Origin: JBALVT01 sp965262875 | GTDB lineage: Bacteria > Pseudomonadota > Gammaproteobacteria > Pseudomonadales > Halieaceae | Assembly (NCBI GenBank): GCA_965262875.1 | Contig: OZ253571.1 | Location: 1-64,000 of the forward strand | Direction of reading: 5' to 3' | Length of the DNA: 64,000 bases | Made by a program: the position numbers and the translations under genes | Shown: positions 42,368 to 50,904 of the stretch, piece after piece | Position numbering within the stretch: the first letter of the stretch is position 1 | Layout: every line of letters begins with the position of its first letter | Notes under the pieces: model-generated | What the model was told of the DNA's origin: nothing | The model's input: the letters and a program-made list of their open reading frames with translations, nothing else | Databases searched by the model: none

Positions 42368-44846
42368 CTTCAATATCCTCCTTCCAGAAGTCTTTGTTTG
42401 CGGCGTTGATGCCGGCGCGGCGGCTGTCATCCGAGCCGGTTTTGCCCAGAATGCTCAGCCCGATATGGCCGAGCGGAAAACTGATCACCCGGCGGCCTTC
42501 CGGCTGGGTCAGAAAATAATCCCGCTTGGGGCGCATCCGCGCGATCTGGGAAATCTCGGGTTGATGCAGGCCAAGAGCGGTATATTGATCGGCAATCACC
42601 TGGCCCTCGGCCCCCGCATTGGGCAGGAATATCTTTGTCGGGCAGCTTTCCAGCAGCTCGGCGGTTAATTCGGACCGGATCGCATCGGCGAGCGACTGTG
42701 TCGCCATCACCACGGCGACATTGTTCTTGCGGCCTTCCTTCAGCCAGGAGCGGATGCGCTCGATAAACAGCGGGTGTTTGAAAAAACTCCAGGCCTCGTC
42801 AAACACCACCAGCGTCGGGCGGCCGTCAAAGCGGCGTTGCACCTGCGCGAAGATGTAATCCAGCGACAGCACCCGGGCGATTTCCGGGCCCTCCATCAGC
42901 GGGTGGGTTTCAAAGACGGTGAAGGCCGCCGCAGATTGTCTGGCCTTTGAGCCCTGTGTGAACAAATCCTGCGTGGCGTCGTTGACCTCAAGCCCGGCAA
43001 ACAGACGGTCTTCCGAGAACAGATCCTGCCAGGTGCCGCCGGGCAAAAACGGCTCGAGTGCCGTGCGCAACTCCGGTATCTGCACATAGGAGGCGATGTT
43101 GCTCATATCAGGCGCGCCCATGCCGGCGCAATTGGCCACGGCGGCGCGCAGTTCGTTCAGCATCACTGTGTCGGGTTCGGTGCGTTGCAGGCGCACCAGT
43201 GCGGTGAGCCAGTCCACGGCCCAGCTTTGCCCGAGCGCGCCGATATGCGCCAGAGGGGCAATCCCCGCCGGTCCCTTGCCGCCGGGTTCCAGAAACACCC
43301 CGCCCAGAGCGGCGCAGGCATGGCGGATCGAGCGCTGGCGGTCAAAGTAAATCACCCGGGCTTGCGGGTAGCGCATCCAGCTTGCGGCGAGCAATCCGAG
43401 CAGTACCGATTTGCCGGCCCCCGTGGGGCCAAAGATCAGGCTGTGCCCGACATCGGCGCTGTGCAGATTGAAGTGAAACAGATCGCCGGTTTGCGCCTGG
43501 GCGCGCAACAAGGCCGGGGTGCCGGCGGGCAGGCGCGGCGAGGGGCAGAGTTCGGATCCTTGCCAGATCGCGCGCAGCGGCAGCATCCCCGCAAAGGCAT
43601 TGGCGCGGATCGGGAAGGCACGCGCAGTCCGGTCTTCATGGCCTGGCAGGATGGACAGAAGGGCCGGCAGAAAGTTGACGGTTTCGCGGCGCAGCCGCAG
43701 CCCGGCATCCTCAACGGCCGATGTCAGCGTGCGCAGGGCCGGGTTCAGGCTCTCGTCGGGGGCGTCAATGGCCCCCACAAGCATCATATGCGTGGCGTAA
43801 TATCCCTGCCCGGTTTCGCCACTGGACAGCCGGTCAAGCGTGTCTTCGATATCTTCGGCCATACGGTCCTCGAACCGGCCGCGCTTACCCTGGCTCTCGC
43901 CGCCGACATTGGCAACCATGTCTGCCCCGGATTGCCGCCAGAGGCGCTGCTTCTCCCGGGCGATCTCCCGCATCTTCTGGTTGGAGAGTGCTGCATACTG
44001 GCTCACGCACGTCATGGCGAGGCCGAGCGACTGCACCCGGGCCAGTGCCCCGGTATTGACCGCTGCCGTGAAGCCTTCGAGTGCCAGGATCGCCACGGGC
44101 CGGTTGCAGATCCGCGCCGGGCCATAGCGGTCCGGCTGTTCCACATCCACCCCGATCAGCGCATCGAGCGCAAAAGGCAGATGATCAAGCCCGACGCGCA
44201 CCCGGCGCTCCGGCTGGCCCAAAAGCCGCAGCAGCGAAGACGTCAGGGCGCAGCTGTGCCAGACATCGCCGCCGGACTGGCCTGTGGAAGGCTGCGTATC
44301 ATTGACGGCTTTGGGCCCGAGGCGGTGTAGCGTGAGTACGCCACCTAATCGGTCCCCGATCTTCTGGCACTGCGTCTCGAAGATATCAAGACCCGGAGTG
44401 ATGTTCAGATCTTCTGTGCCTGTCTGCCCGGACTTCTGCCCCGGTTGTGGTTGCCAGTGATAATACAGCGTGACGCGATCCGCCCAGAGATAACCGGGCG
44501 TTGCACAGATCGCGTCCTGCTCGATCGCCAGGGCTTCCAGTGCGCCGCCCTTTGGCCCCGCCTGCCAGCCCGTCGGCGCGGGTTCCCGGGGGCTGCGGTT
44601 GCGCACAACGCGCAGGGCCTCCCCGTCACTCAATCCCGACAGCGCGAAGGCCAGCTGGTCGAGCCAGGCTTCCAGCGCCACATCCTCCAGGGTTTCGGTA
44701 TCAATGCCGGTCACATCCCAGCCGGCAAGATAGCTGCCATCCTTGCAGCGGATAACCCCCGGGGCGGCCAGTGTGTCCCAGTTGAGAATATCAAAGAACC
44801 TGCGCGGGCGGGATTGGTGGCGGGTTTGGAGGTGACGCAGGCGCAT
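42300..44846 (-). CDS. trbE: TrbE/VirB4-like ATPase
   Basis: 848 residues, the usual length. N-terminal domain with FFDILNWDTLAAPGVIRCKD; Walker A GPTGAGKSVLLGLL near 474; Walker B PTLVVFDEAWSFFKHPLF near 684; VVMATQSLADAIRS and KIFLPNAGAEGQ downstream. It powers pilus assembly and substrate transport at the inner membrane. It overlaps the lipoprotein gene by one base. Confidence 0.9.
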   Translation of the reverse strand: MRLRHLQTRHQSRPRRFFDILNWDTLAAPGVIRCKDGSYLAGWDVTGIDTETLEDVALEAWLDQLAFALSGLSDGEALRVVRNRSPREPAPTGWQAGPKGGALEALAIEQDAICATPGYLWADRVTLYYHWQPQPGQKSGQTGTEDLNITPGLDIFETQCQKIGDRLGGVLTLHRLGPKAVNDTQPSTGQSGGDVWHSCALTSSLLRLLGQPERRVRVGLDHLPFALDALIGVDVEQPDRYGPARICNRPVAILALEGFTAAVNTGALARVQSLGLAMTCVSQYAALSNQKMREIAREKQRLWRQSGADMVANVGGESQGKRGRFEDRMAEDIEDTLDRLSSGETGQGYYATHMMLVGAIDAPDESLNPALRTLTSAVEDAGLRLRRETVNFLPALLSILPGHEDRTARAFPIRANAFAGMLPLRAIWQGSELCPSPRLPAGTPALLRAQAQTGDLFHFNLHSADVGHSLIFGPTGAGKSVLLGLLAASWMRYPQARVIYFDRQRSIRHACAALGGVFLEPGGKGPAGIAPLAHIGALGQSWAVDWLTALVRLQRTEPDTVMLNELRAAVANCAGMGAPDMSNIASYVQIPELRTALEPFLPGGTWQDLFSEDRLFAGLEVNDATQDLFTQGSKARQSAAAFTVFETHPLMEGPEIARVLSLDYIFAQVQRRFDGRPTLVVFDEAWSFFKHPLFIERIRSWLKEGRKNNVAVVMATQSLADAIRSELTAELLESCPTKIFLPNAGAEGQVIADQYTALGLHQPEISQIARMRPKRDYFLTQPEGRRVISFPLGHIGLSILGKTGSDDSRRAGINAANKDFWKEDIEDAYRKMENRNTHDRWSDQSTTD

Positions 44847-45625
44847 TACAATCTACCGTTCTGGTTCATGGTGACGGGATTGCCGCGCCCGGCGGCAATC
44901 TCTCGACTATCCCTCTCTCGACTTCTCGGGCCAGTTTGGCCCTGCCAGTCCAATGGAGCTTTCGAGAAAGCTCTGCCGAGGTTATCCCTCTCTCGACTTC
45001 TCGGGCCAGTTTGGCCCTGCCAGTCCAATGGAGCTTTCGAGAAAGCCCTGCCGAGGTTATCCCTCTCTCGAGTTTTCGAGAAAGCTCTGCCGAGGTTATA
45101 GGTATCCGGGTCGAGATGCTGGACGCTCACCGGGCCTTGCGGTCTCACGCCGGTGCGCACCGGTTGGTAGCTGCGGCTGATGCGCAGATCGCTCCCGATC
45201 CGCGCGGTGGCGGTCAGCGTACCGGCGTCAAGCCGGGCCAGCGCAATATCAAAGCTGACACCGCCCTGGCCGGTTTCGTCAATCCGGAACCCGCTCTGGC
45301 GCAGATAGGCGAGCGCGTGCCGTTCGCAGGGCGTGGCGCGCGATGGGGCCAGAATGACAACCCGGCGCAGCGACACCCGCTCATGGATGGCGCGGGCCAG
45401 ATCATAGCCGATGGCGCAGGCCTGTGCTGCGCTGACTTGCACTTGGCGTGCAAACAGGGATGTGGTGAAGGGAGGCCCTGCGCCCGGAATGGCTGTGGTG
45501 CAGCCCGCAAGCAGGGCACCGCAGAGCAAGATCGCTGAACGCCTTAATTTTGGTCCCCTGCGCTTTCCCGGAATGCACAAGCTTCCGCATATGTGGTCTC
45601 TGACTTCTCGACGTCTCTGGCCCAT
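44846..45625 (-). CDS. trbH: TrbH-like outer-membrane lipoprotein, both ends remodelled by repeats
   Basis: From ATG 45625 about 259 residues. Signal with lipobox: KLRRSAILLCGALLAGC, the cysteine being the lipid site. The mature part (QVQVSAAQACAIGYDLARAI; VSLRRVVILAPSRATPCERH; LDAGTLTATARIGSDLRISR) fits a small periplasmic lipoprotein at the trbH position. The 5' end, up to the KLRRS codons, is the terminal part of a family A MITE, so its original start has been replaced. Near the C-terminus three family B units in frame encode LGRAFSKAPLDWQGQTGPRS-type repeats. A longer frame to 45865 is open. TrbH naming rests on position. Confidence 0.6.
   Translation of the reverse strand: MGQRRREVRDHICGSLCIPGKRRGPKLRRSAILLCGALLAGCTTAIPGAGPPFTTSLFARQVQVSAAQACAIGYDLARAIHERVSLRRVVILAPSRATPCERHALAYLRQSGFRIDETGQGGVSFDIALARLDAGTLTATARIGSDLRISRSYQPVRTGVRPQGPVSVQHLDPDTYNLGRAFSKTRERDNLGRAFSKAPLDWQGQTGPRSRERDNLGRAFSKAPLDWQGQTGPRSRERDSREIAAGRGNPVTMNQNGRL
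44895..45105. repeat. Family B tandem array at the 3' end of the lipoprotein gene
   Basis: Two 75-bp units containing CGACTTCTCG, core GGGCCAGTTTGGCCC, CTGCCAGTCCAATGG, core AGCTTTCGAGAAAGCT and CTGCCGAGGTTATCCCTCTC, plus a partial third. All in frame with the lipoprotein. Confidence 0.8.
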
Positions 45626-45808
45626 CGGACTGGCAGGGCATTTCATGCTCCATCGGACTGTCAGGGCATGCCATGCCCCGCTGGACTGACAGCGCATCAC
45701 ATGCGCGAGAAGTCGAGAAGTCGAGAAGTCAGCCATGCCCGAGAAGCTGCCAGTCCTACGGACAAGGCACAGGAGATATGATCCCAAAGAAAAGTCGTTC
45801 AACTTTAT
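45533..45808. mobile_element. Family A MITE interrupted by family B repeats
   Basis: The left part (GCTGAACGCCTTAATTTTGG to CATATGTGGTCTCTGA) and right part (CACAGGAGATATGATCCCAA to AAGTCGTTCAACTTT) match the inverted full-length copy at 6116-6228. Between them are about 165 bases of family B palindromes (GCGCATCACATGCGC, GGGCATGCCATGCCC and others). So family B sequence inserted into, or expanded within, a MITE. No other gene occupies 45626-45861. Confidence 0.75.
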
Positions 45809-45861
45809 CCCGATTTGGAGCGGCTTGCGCGGCTTACGAAGCCTGCGAAGAGTTGACCGGA

Positions 45862-47346
45862 TCATGGCGCGCTCCGCCGGATACGTACTTTGCGGCTGCC
45901 GGCCTGAAGCCAGATGTCGCGGATCACGCGGTCGGCGACGAGCCGTGTGCCGCCTGCGTCCACGCGGGTATTCAGCGCTTTGTTTTCTTCTCCCCGTCCC
46001 GGCACCACGGTGGGCAGGGTGCCGCGATATGCGGGGTGCAGATCGATATAGGTTTTGCGCCCGTCGGTATAGACCCGCACCGGGCGAAACGCGGCCTTGC
46101 CGGTGACGCTGAAGCGAAAATCAAGGCGGCCCGGATCGCGCAGGCCCGCGCTGGTGTTCAAGCCGGCCTTTGCCAGCCGTGCCTTGCGGTTTGCGGCGGC
46201 GGTGCGGCGGGCCGCCTTGGCACTGGCGGCGACGGATGCTTTACCGGCTTTGCGCGTGGCAATGCGCGCGGCCGCCATCCGTGCTGCGGTGTCGGGATAG
46301 CTGAAGGCCAGGATCGGGGTGTGAACATCCGGATCATTGACCAGATTGATGGTGTAGAGCCGCCGGTCGGTCGGGATTACCAGATTGGTTAATCCCGCGT
46401 CATCCGAGGGTTTGATTTCCAGAATGACGGTTTCGGGATCACTGCCCTGGACCTTGACCGTCACCTGCCAGCGCGCGGTGTCGCCCCAGGACGGCGTGTC
46501 GGTCAGCACCTCGCCGGCTTCCAGCTCGATATAGCAAACAATGAACGGGGCGCAGAACGCGGTCGGAATGGCGGCGCCAAATGTGGTGACAACCCGGCCT
46601 GCCGCCCCCAATGCCACGGGGCCGGCGCGCTCCAGCCAGCGGCTGGACACATCCCGGGTGCGGCTGGCCTGGCTATCGACAGGGGCCCCGCTTGACGGAG
46701 GTGCGGGTGCAGGCCCCGCATCGATGTCATTCCCGGTGTCTGCGGGGGTTGTGTTCGTGCCCAATGCGGCAATAACCCAGGCGCGAAAGCCGAGATCGGT
46801 GCCCCCCGTTGCCACAGCACCGCGCCAAAACCGGCGCGCGGCGTTCAGGGGATCAGGGGGCGTGTTTGTTTCAGGCGGGGCAGATGCGGGCGCACCGGAG
46901 CGGTCCGCTTTGAGCCAGCGGTCTGGCGGCGCGGCTGTGTCTGTAGCTTCAGACCCGGGCGTTTCAGAGGTGGCTGTTGTCTGCGTGGCCGGATCCGGCG
47001 TGGCGGGCGCGGGCTTGACTGGATCCGGCGTGCTCTGCGGGGTGGCACCGTCTGTCATAGACGCGCGGTCAGCCGCGGGTGTATCAGCTGTGTTCAAGGG
47101 GGTGCGGTCGCCCATCGACGCCGCCGGGCGGGTTTCCGCGGGGGTTTCTTTGGGGCTGCCCGCGATGGCGTCCACAGGAGCATCGACAGGGGCGTCGACG
47201 GTGGCGTCCACAGGGGCCGCTTTTGGCCCCATGAGCTGTTCCGGTGTCTGGTCCGGTGTTGTCTGGGCCTGCCCCGCCGCCGCCACGATGAGCGCGGCGC
47301 AAAGCAGGGTGATGTGAAGTCGCGTGATGTGAAACCTGTGTCTCAT
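45862..47346 (-). CDS. trbG: TrbG/VirB9-like outer-membrane channel protein
   Basis: 494 residues. A signal peptide (LHITLLCAALIVAAAGQAQT) is followed by about 240 residues of low-complexity P/T/A/D sequence (DATVDAPVDAPVDAIAGSPK; PDPATQTTATSETPGSEATD), then the VirB9 fold: GAAIPTAFCAPFIVCYIELE, WGDTARWQVTVKVQGSDPET, LVIPTDRRLYTINLVNDPDV and the C-terminal domain with PVRVYTDGRKTYIDLHPAYR. VirB9-type proteins form the outer-membrane core ring with TrbH and TrbI. The disordered N-terminus is much longer than usual. Confidence 0.85.
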   Translation of the reverse strand: MRHRFHITRLHITLLCAALIVAAAGQAQTTPDQTPEQLMGPKAAPVDATVDAPVDAPVDAIAGSPKETPAETRPAASMGDRTPLNTADTPAADRASMTDGATPQSTPDPVKPAPATPDPATQTTATSETPGSEATDTAAPPDRWLKADRSGAPASAPPETNTPPDPLNAARRFWRGAVATGGTDLGFRAWVIAALGTNTTPADTGNDIDAGPAPAPPSSGAPVDSQASRTRDVSSRWLERAGPVALGAAGRVVTTFGAAIPTAFCAPFIVCYIELEAGEVLTDTPSWGDTARWQVTVKVQGSDPETVILEIKPSDDAGLTNLVIPTDRRLYTINLVNDPDVHTPILAFSYPDTAARMAAARIATRKAGKASVAASAKAARRTAAANRKARLAKAGLNTSAGLRDPGRLDFRFSVTGKAAFRPVRVYTDGRKTYIDLHPAYRGTLPTVVPGRGEENKALNTRVDAGGTRLVADRVIRDIWLQAGSRKVRIRRSAP

Positions 47347-47810
47347 GGCTGGTCGTCCCCGTCAGGCGGCGAGAGGCGCAACAGATCAGGCTGCGGTCGC
47401 AAAGCATCGGTAAAATCTGATAGGCTCGTGTTTGACAGGCCTGTGTTTGATGGGGCAGGTTCTGACCAGAGCGCAGGCGGGGTCTGGCTGAATTCCGGCA
47501 GATCAGCAGCTCTTTCCCCGCCAAAGAGGTTGGTCATCACCGTGCCGGCCAGGATAACAATGCCGCCGGCAATCACGATGATCGGCATGCGGCGCGAAAA
47601 CCCGGAAAACTCGCCGCCAATGGCCAGCACACCGACGGTGACGACCAGGGCGATGATCACCACCGCATAGGCAAACGGCCCGGTGATGAAATCGGTGAAT
47701 TTCAGCAGCGGCGACTCGGTCCCGAACAACGCGTCCGTCGCCCGGGCGGGCGTCGCAACGATGATCAGGGCGGGGAGTGCAAAAAACGAGAGGTTACGCG
47801 GAAAAGTCAT
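47343..47810 (-). CDS. trbC: TrbC/VirB2-like conjugative pilin
   Basis: Start at 47810 behind GGAGACCACCT; 155 residues. Signal (LSFFALPALIIVATPARATD), then two hydrophobic helices (FAYAVVIIALVVTVGVLAIG; IVIAGGIVILAGTVMTNLFG) separated by a short polar loop, as in pilins. A hydrophilic tail (FSQTPPALWSEPAP and on) would be removed by TraF if processing follows the RP4 model. Overlaps trbB by 17 bases. Confidence 0.85.
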   Translation of the reverse strand: MTFPRNLSFFALPALIIVATPARATDALFGTESPLLKFTDFITGPFAYAVVIIALVVTVGVLAIGGEFSGFSRRMPIIVIAGGIVILAGTVMTNLFGGERAADLPEFSQTPPALWSEPAPSNTGLSNTSLSDFTDALRPQPDLLRLSPPDGDDQP

Positions 47811-48717
47811 AGGTGGTCTCCAGTGTTCGGATGCCGTCCGCGCCGGGGCGCATCGCGGCAATGGTTTCAACAACGGGGCGGTCGCGCCCGCGTCGCACAA
47901 AGATAATGACATCAAGACTGTCCATCAGTGCCGGTGTGGGATCGGTTTGCATCACTTCGGTGGCGAGCAACCTCAGCCGCGGGATCACTTCGGCGGCCGA
48001 GTTGGCGTGCAGGGTGACCAGCCCGCCGGGATGGCCGGTGTTCCAGGCCTTGATCAGCGTCATCAGCACCTGCCCCTCGCGCACCTCGCCGACCACAATC
48101 CGGTCAGGGGCCTGTCTGAGGGCGGACACCAGCAGCGCGTCCATAGGGATGGTTTTGGAACTGCGCATCGCCACGCTGTTTTCAAGCGGCGAGCGGATCT
48201 CGGGCGTGTCTTCAATGGTGATCAGCCGGGTTTCCGGTGCGATCTCCGCGAGATGCAGCAGGCAGGCATTCAGCAGGGTGGTTTTGCCGGAGCCGGTTGC
48301 GCCTGCAATCAGGATATTGCTTTTATCTGCAATCGCCTTCGCCACAAGCGCGCGGGCGGCGTCTTGCGGGATATAGTCGGCCAGGGGCACCACCTGATCG
48401 CGGTGACGGCGGATTGAAAACTCCGGAGCTTCGACCACGGGCGGGATCAGGGCCTCGATCCGGTGCGGGGTTCCGGGAATGCGCCCTGAAAAGATCGGGG
48501 TCTCGGTGGTGATGCTGGCGCTTGACCACGTTGCGCACCAGCGCACGAACCGGTCTGCCCGGTCGCGCTCCAGCGTGCCCCAAAGCGCGGGCGGCTGGCC
48601 GAAACGCTCGACCCAGACGTCCCGGGACGGATTGCAGCTGATTTCAACCACGTCCGGCTCTTCAAGCACTTGTGCCAGAGGGCCAAGCACGCTGGTAATA
48701 TTGGTGGTACCGGTCAT
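47794..48717 (-). CDS. trbB: TrbB/VirB11-like ATPase
   Basis: 307 residues. Walker A NILIAGATGSGKTTLLNACL near 140, the Asp box RLITIEDTPEIRSPLENSVA, RIVVGEVREGQVLMTLIKAW (Walker B region) and HPGGLVTLHANSAAEVIPRL (His box). The hexameric traffic ATPase switches between pilus growth and substrate transfer. AAAAGGATTT precedes the ATG. Confidence 0.9.
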   Translation of the reverse strand: MTGTTNITSVLGPLAQVLEEPDVVEISCNPSRDVWVERFGQPPALWGTLERDRADRFVRWCATWSSASITTETPIFSGRIPGTPHRIEALIPPVVEAPEFSIRRHRDQVVPLADYIPQDAARALVAKAIADKSNILIAGATGSGKTTLLNACLLHLAEIAPETRLITIEDTPEIRSPLENSVAMRSSKTIPMDALLVSALRQAPDRIVVGEVREGQVLMTLIKAWNTGHPGGLVTLHANSAAEVIPRLRLLATEVMQTDPTPALMDSLDVIIFVRRGRDRPVVETIAAMRPGADGIRTLETTYDFSA

Positions 48718-48896
48718 TCTAAATCCTTTTTGTTCGACGCGGGGTCGCTGTCTTCGTCTGCCCGCTCATCTGCACCCGGCAGATAGTCTTCGTCTTCAAA
48801 CCTTTCAAAACAGGTAAAAACACCCGCGCTGACACCCGGGTACAGCATCCGGACGGGGAAGGTCAGGATATCGGATATGGTCTCAATGCTCCGCAT
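48714..48896 (-). CDS. Small acidic protein at the head of the trb operon
   Basis: 60 residues: MRSIETISDILTFPVRMLYP, GVSAGVFTCFERFEDEDYLP, then an acidic tail (GADERADEDSDPASNKK). AAAGGG precedes the ATG and the stop overlaps trbB's start, so it is the first gene of the minus-strand operon. Unknown function. Confidence 0.6.
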   Translation of the reverse strand: MRSIETISDILTFPVRMLYPGVSAGVFTCFERFEDEDYLPGADERADEDSDPASNKKDLE

Positions 48897-48952
48897 CGTA
48901 TTGCCCTTTCTTTGTGGTTTGATTCCAGGGGGCGTGTGCTATAGTCGACCCC

Positions 48953-49279
48953 ATGCGTCCTGTGACATATATCGACCTTGAGCTGGCCCGCCCGCCAATG
49001 ATCCTTGGCTGTGAGCGGCTGCCGTTTGTGGCCCTCGTGGGCGGCGTGGTTTTTGCCCTGATTGCGGTCTTCGGGATTTCCTTCAATGGGCTGATTGCCT
49101 GCGCGATGCTGCTGGTGACCGGCATCGGGGCGCTGCGCCGTGCGGCGGCATATGACCCGCTTTTGTTCGCCGTGCTGTTTCGCGCGCTGCGCTTGCCGCG
49201 CAGCCTGCCCGAAGTGCCGGACGTGGTTGAAAAGCTGCCGCCCCTGCCCTTTGTTGGATATGGAACACCGCCGCGCTGA
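48953..49279 (+). CDS. trbD: TrbD/VirB3-like membrane protein
   Basis: 108 residues. Begins VTYIDLELARPPMILGCERL, followed by two membrane helices (LPFVALVGGVVFALIAVFGI; LIACAMLLVTGIGALRRAAA) and DPLLFAVLFRALRLPR, the VirB3/TrbD pattern. It is on the opposite strand from the rest of the trb genes and divergent from the operon head with a 56-base gap, instead of between trbC and trbE. Its 3' tail coding PPLPFVGY is duplicated at 49328. Confidence 0.8.
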   Translation: MRPVTYIDLELARPPMILGCERLPFVALVGGVVFALIAVFGISFNGLIACAMLLVTGIGALRRAAAYDPLLFAVLFRALRLPRSLPEVPDVVEKLPPLPFVGYGTPPR

Positions 49280-49595
49280 TCGGAGCCTTTCACCGCGAAG
49301 GATCCCATGCCAGTGACAGACACAGTGCCGCCCCTGCCCTTTGTTGGATATGAATATCCGCCCCGCAATAACGCGGCTGCGCGCGTTATGGACGGCTCCA
49401 AGGCGCGTCCGAGAGGCTGCCAGTCCAATAGGGTATGTGATACCCTGCTGGCCCAACGGCAGCCGGGCACGGTGGGGCTTTCCGGACGGTGTCTATATCC
49501 CAAAGCTATCTGGCAAGGGCAGCTGTGATGAGAAAACACACGGGGAGGCAGAGTGTTGTATTGATGATCCGGTCTGTTTTTGATGGCTGCGGATA
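49280..49595. other. Repeat-bearing intergenic region
   Basis: Holds a second copy of the 25-bp trbD tail (CGCCCCTGCCCTTTGTTGGA) at about 49330 and a family B core GGGTATGTGATACCC (perfect palindrome) at 49429 with CTGCCAGTCCAATA and CTGGCCCAACGG arms. No gene is supported. Confidence 0.55.
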
Positions 49596-50249
49596 TCATT
49601 GCTGTTGCCTCCAGTCCCAGGGAGCCGTGAAAGCCCCCTGCCACATTCCGATGCCGGCGCTTTGGGCGAAGGATTCCGCTTCGAGATAGAGCCACGCCAG
49701 CTCATTAGACAGGGCCGCAAACCCATCAATGACCAGCGCATGACCGCTCCCCACCATGAACCAGCCAATTGAGAACCCATCTATAGGGCACAGGCCAAAG
49801 TTCAGGCCATTGTATTTTCTGATAAAGCAGCTAATTGGCCGGGAACCGATCAGGTGGCGCAGGCCCTGCGTGGCGTCTTTCCCGCACATGTAGCGGGTCC
49901 CTTGCGCATCCTGACACGTCTGTTCGCGCTCAGGCGCATCAATGCCCACGAGATGGATACGGGTACCATTGATGTCCAGCGTATCGCCGTCGATGACTTG
50001 GGCGATGCCAATTTTTCTGTATGTTTCTATCGCAGGTTCTGTCGCCCAGACAGGTGCCGTGCAAGCCAGCAGGACAGAGAGCGTCGCGAAAATCGCGCTC
50101 GAAAGCTTGTTTTTATAGCTGCTGGTCTCATCGCTGTTGCCTCCGTCGGGTGCTGTGCGGGCCGCGCGCCCTGTGGCCGGGTATTCGGCAACCCCCGTGA
50201 GGCTGCCTGCACCTGAACTCCGGGTCATCGCAGAGACGGGCTTATTCAT
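49596..50249 (-). CDS. Thermonuclease-like protein lacking a key catalytic arginine
   Basis: Start 50249 follows GGAGAAAGGG; 217 residues. Signal-like segment FATLSVLLACTAPVWATEPA, then the SNase core IGIAQVIDGDTLDINGTRIH and LVGIDAPEREQTCQ (Asp/Arg/Asp/Glu positions as in the family). Where active enzymes have DRYGR, this one reads RKYNGLNFGLC, so the second catalytic Arg appears lost; the later GWMVxxGWALAY box is also eroded (GWFMVGSGHALVI), while GAFTAPWDWR is kept. It may bind DNA or wall material without cutting. It overlaps its paralogue by eight bases. Confidence 0.7.
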   Translation of the reverse strand: MNKPVSAMTRSSGAGSLTGVAEYPATGRAARTAPDGGNSDETSSYKNKLSSAIFATLSVLLACTAPVWATEPAIETYRKIGIAQVIDGDTLDINGTRIHLVGIDAPEREQTCQDAQGTRYMCGKDATQGLRHLIGSRPISCFIRKYNGLNFGLCPIDGFSIGWFMVGSGHALVIDGFAALSNELAWLYLEAESFAQSAGIGMWQGAFTAPWDWRQQQ

Positions 50250-50877
50250 AACGCACACCCTTTCTCCAATCCCACGGAGCAATGAACGGGCCTGTCCAGA
50301 TACCTGTTTTGGTTGCCCTTGCCTGGTTTTCGACATCAACGTAGGCAGTCGAGTACTTGCGGTAAGCCATAGCCCAACCAAAACGAACGATAGTTTTGTT
50401 GATGTTTTTGCTTTTGTAAAAGCAGGTGCCGATGTGACGGCCATAGCGGTCATTTCCGCTGATGTTGCAGCTAATCGTTTTACGACCAACCAGTTTTGAT
50501 ATGTTGTTGGCAATTCTTTGTCCGCAGCGCCACGGGCTTCCGTTCTCTGTATAGCAGTTCTGGCTGCTTTCGGGCGCATCGATGCCCGCAAGTCTTATGC
50601 GTTGACCGTGGATTTCAAAAGTATCGCCATCGATGACAGATACTGTCCCTTCAAGTGTTTCACCAGCATGTGAAATGGTCGGGAACAAAGCCGCTATAAT
50701 ACATGTCGAGAGAACGAGAGCATGCCGTTGGCTGGCAAGGCCTTGCCTGCAAGCCCCGTTGGGACGCCTGCCCGGGAAGTCGAGAGTCCGAAACGCAGCG
50801 AAGCGGGATGCAATATAAAGGCAATGTGCTTTAAGCGGGAAATGTATTTGCCATATCTTTCTGGAATGGGTGTCCAC
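50242..50877 (-). CDS. Secreted thermonuclease (SNase family)
   Basis: Up to 211 residues; the first about 50 are doubtful because family B-like repeat sequence lies at 50735-50790. Signal core LVLSTCIIAALFPTISHAGE. SNase motifs are complete: VSVIDGDTFEIHGQRIRLAG, IDAPESSQNCYTENGSPWRC, ISGNDRYGRHIGTCFY (catalytic Arg), GWAMAYRKYSTAYVDVENQA, FIAPWDWRKG. It would cleave DNA or RNA in the periplasm or outside. Nucleases of this type are common near conjugation genes (ParB/YncB-like). No alternative ATG for the mature part is seen. Confidence 0.75.
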   Translation of the reverse strand: MDTHSRKIWQIHFPLKAHCLYIASRFAAFRTLDFPGRRPNGACRQGLASQRHALVLSTCIIAALFPTISHAGETLEGTVSVIDGDTFEIHGQRIRLAGIDAPESSQNCYTENGSPWRCGQRIANNISKLVGRKTISCNISGNDRYGRHIGTCFYKSKNINKTIVRFGWAMAYRKYSTAYVDVENQARATKTGIWTGPFIAPWDWRKGVRYE

Positions 50878-50904
50878 GGGATTGCTCCTTTTTTGTTGAT
50901 GTGG

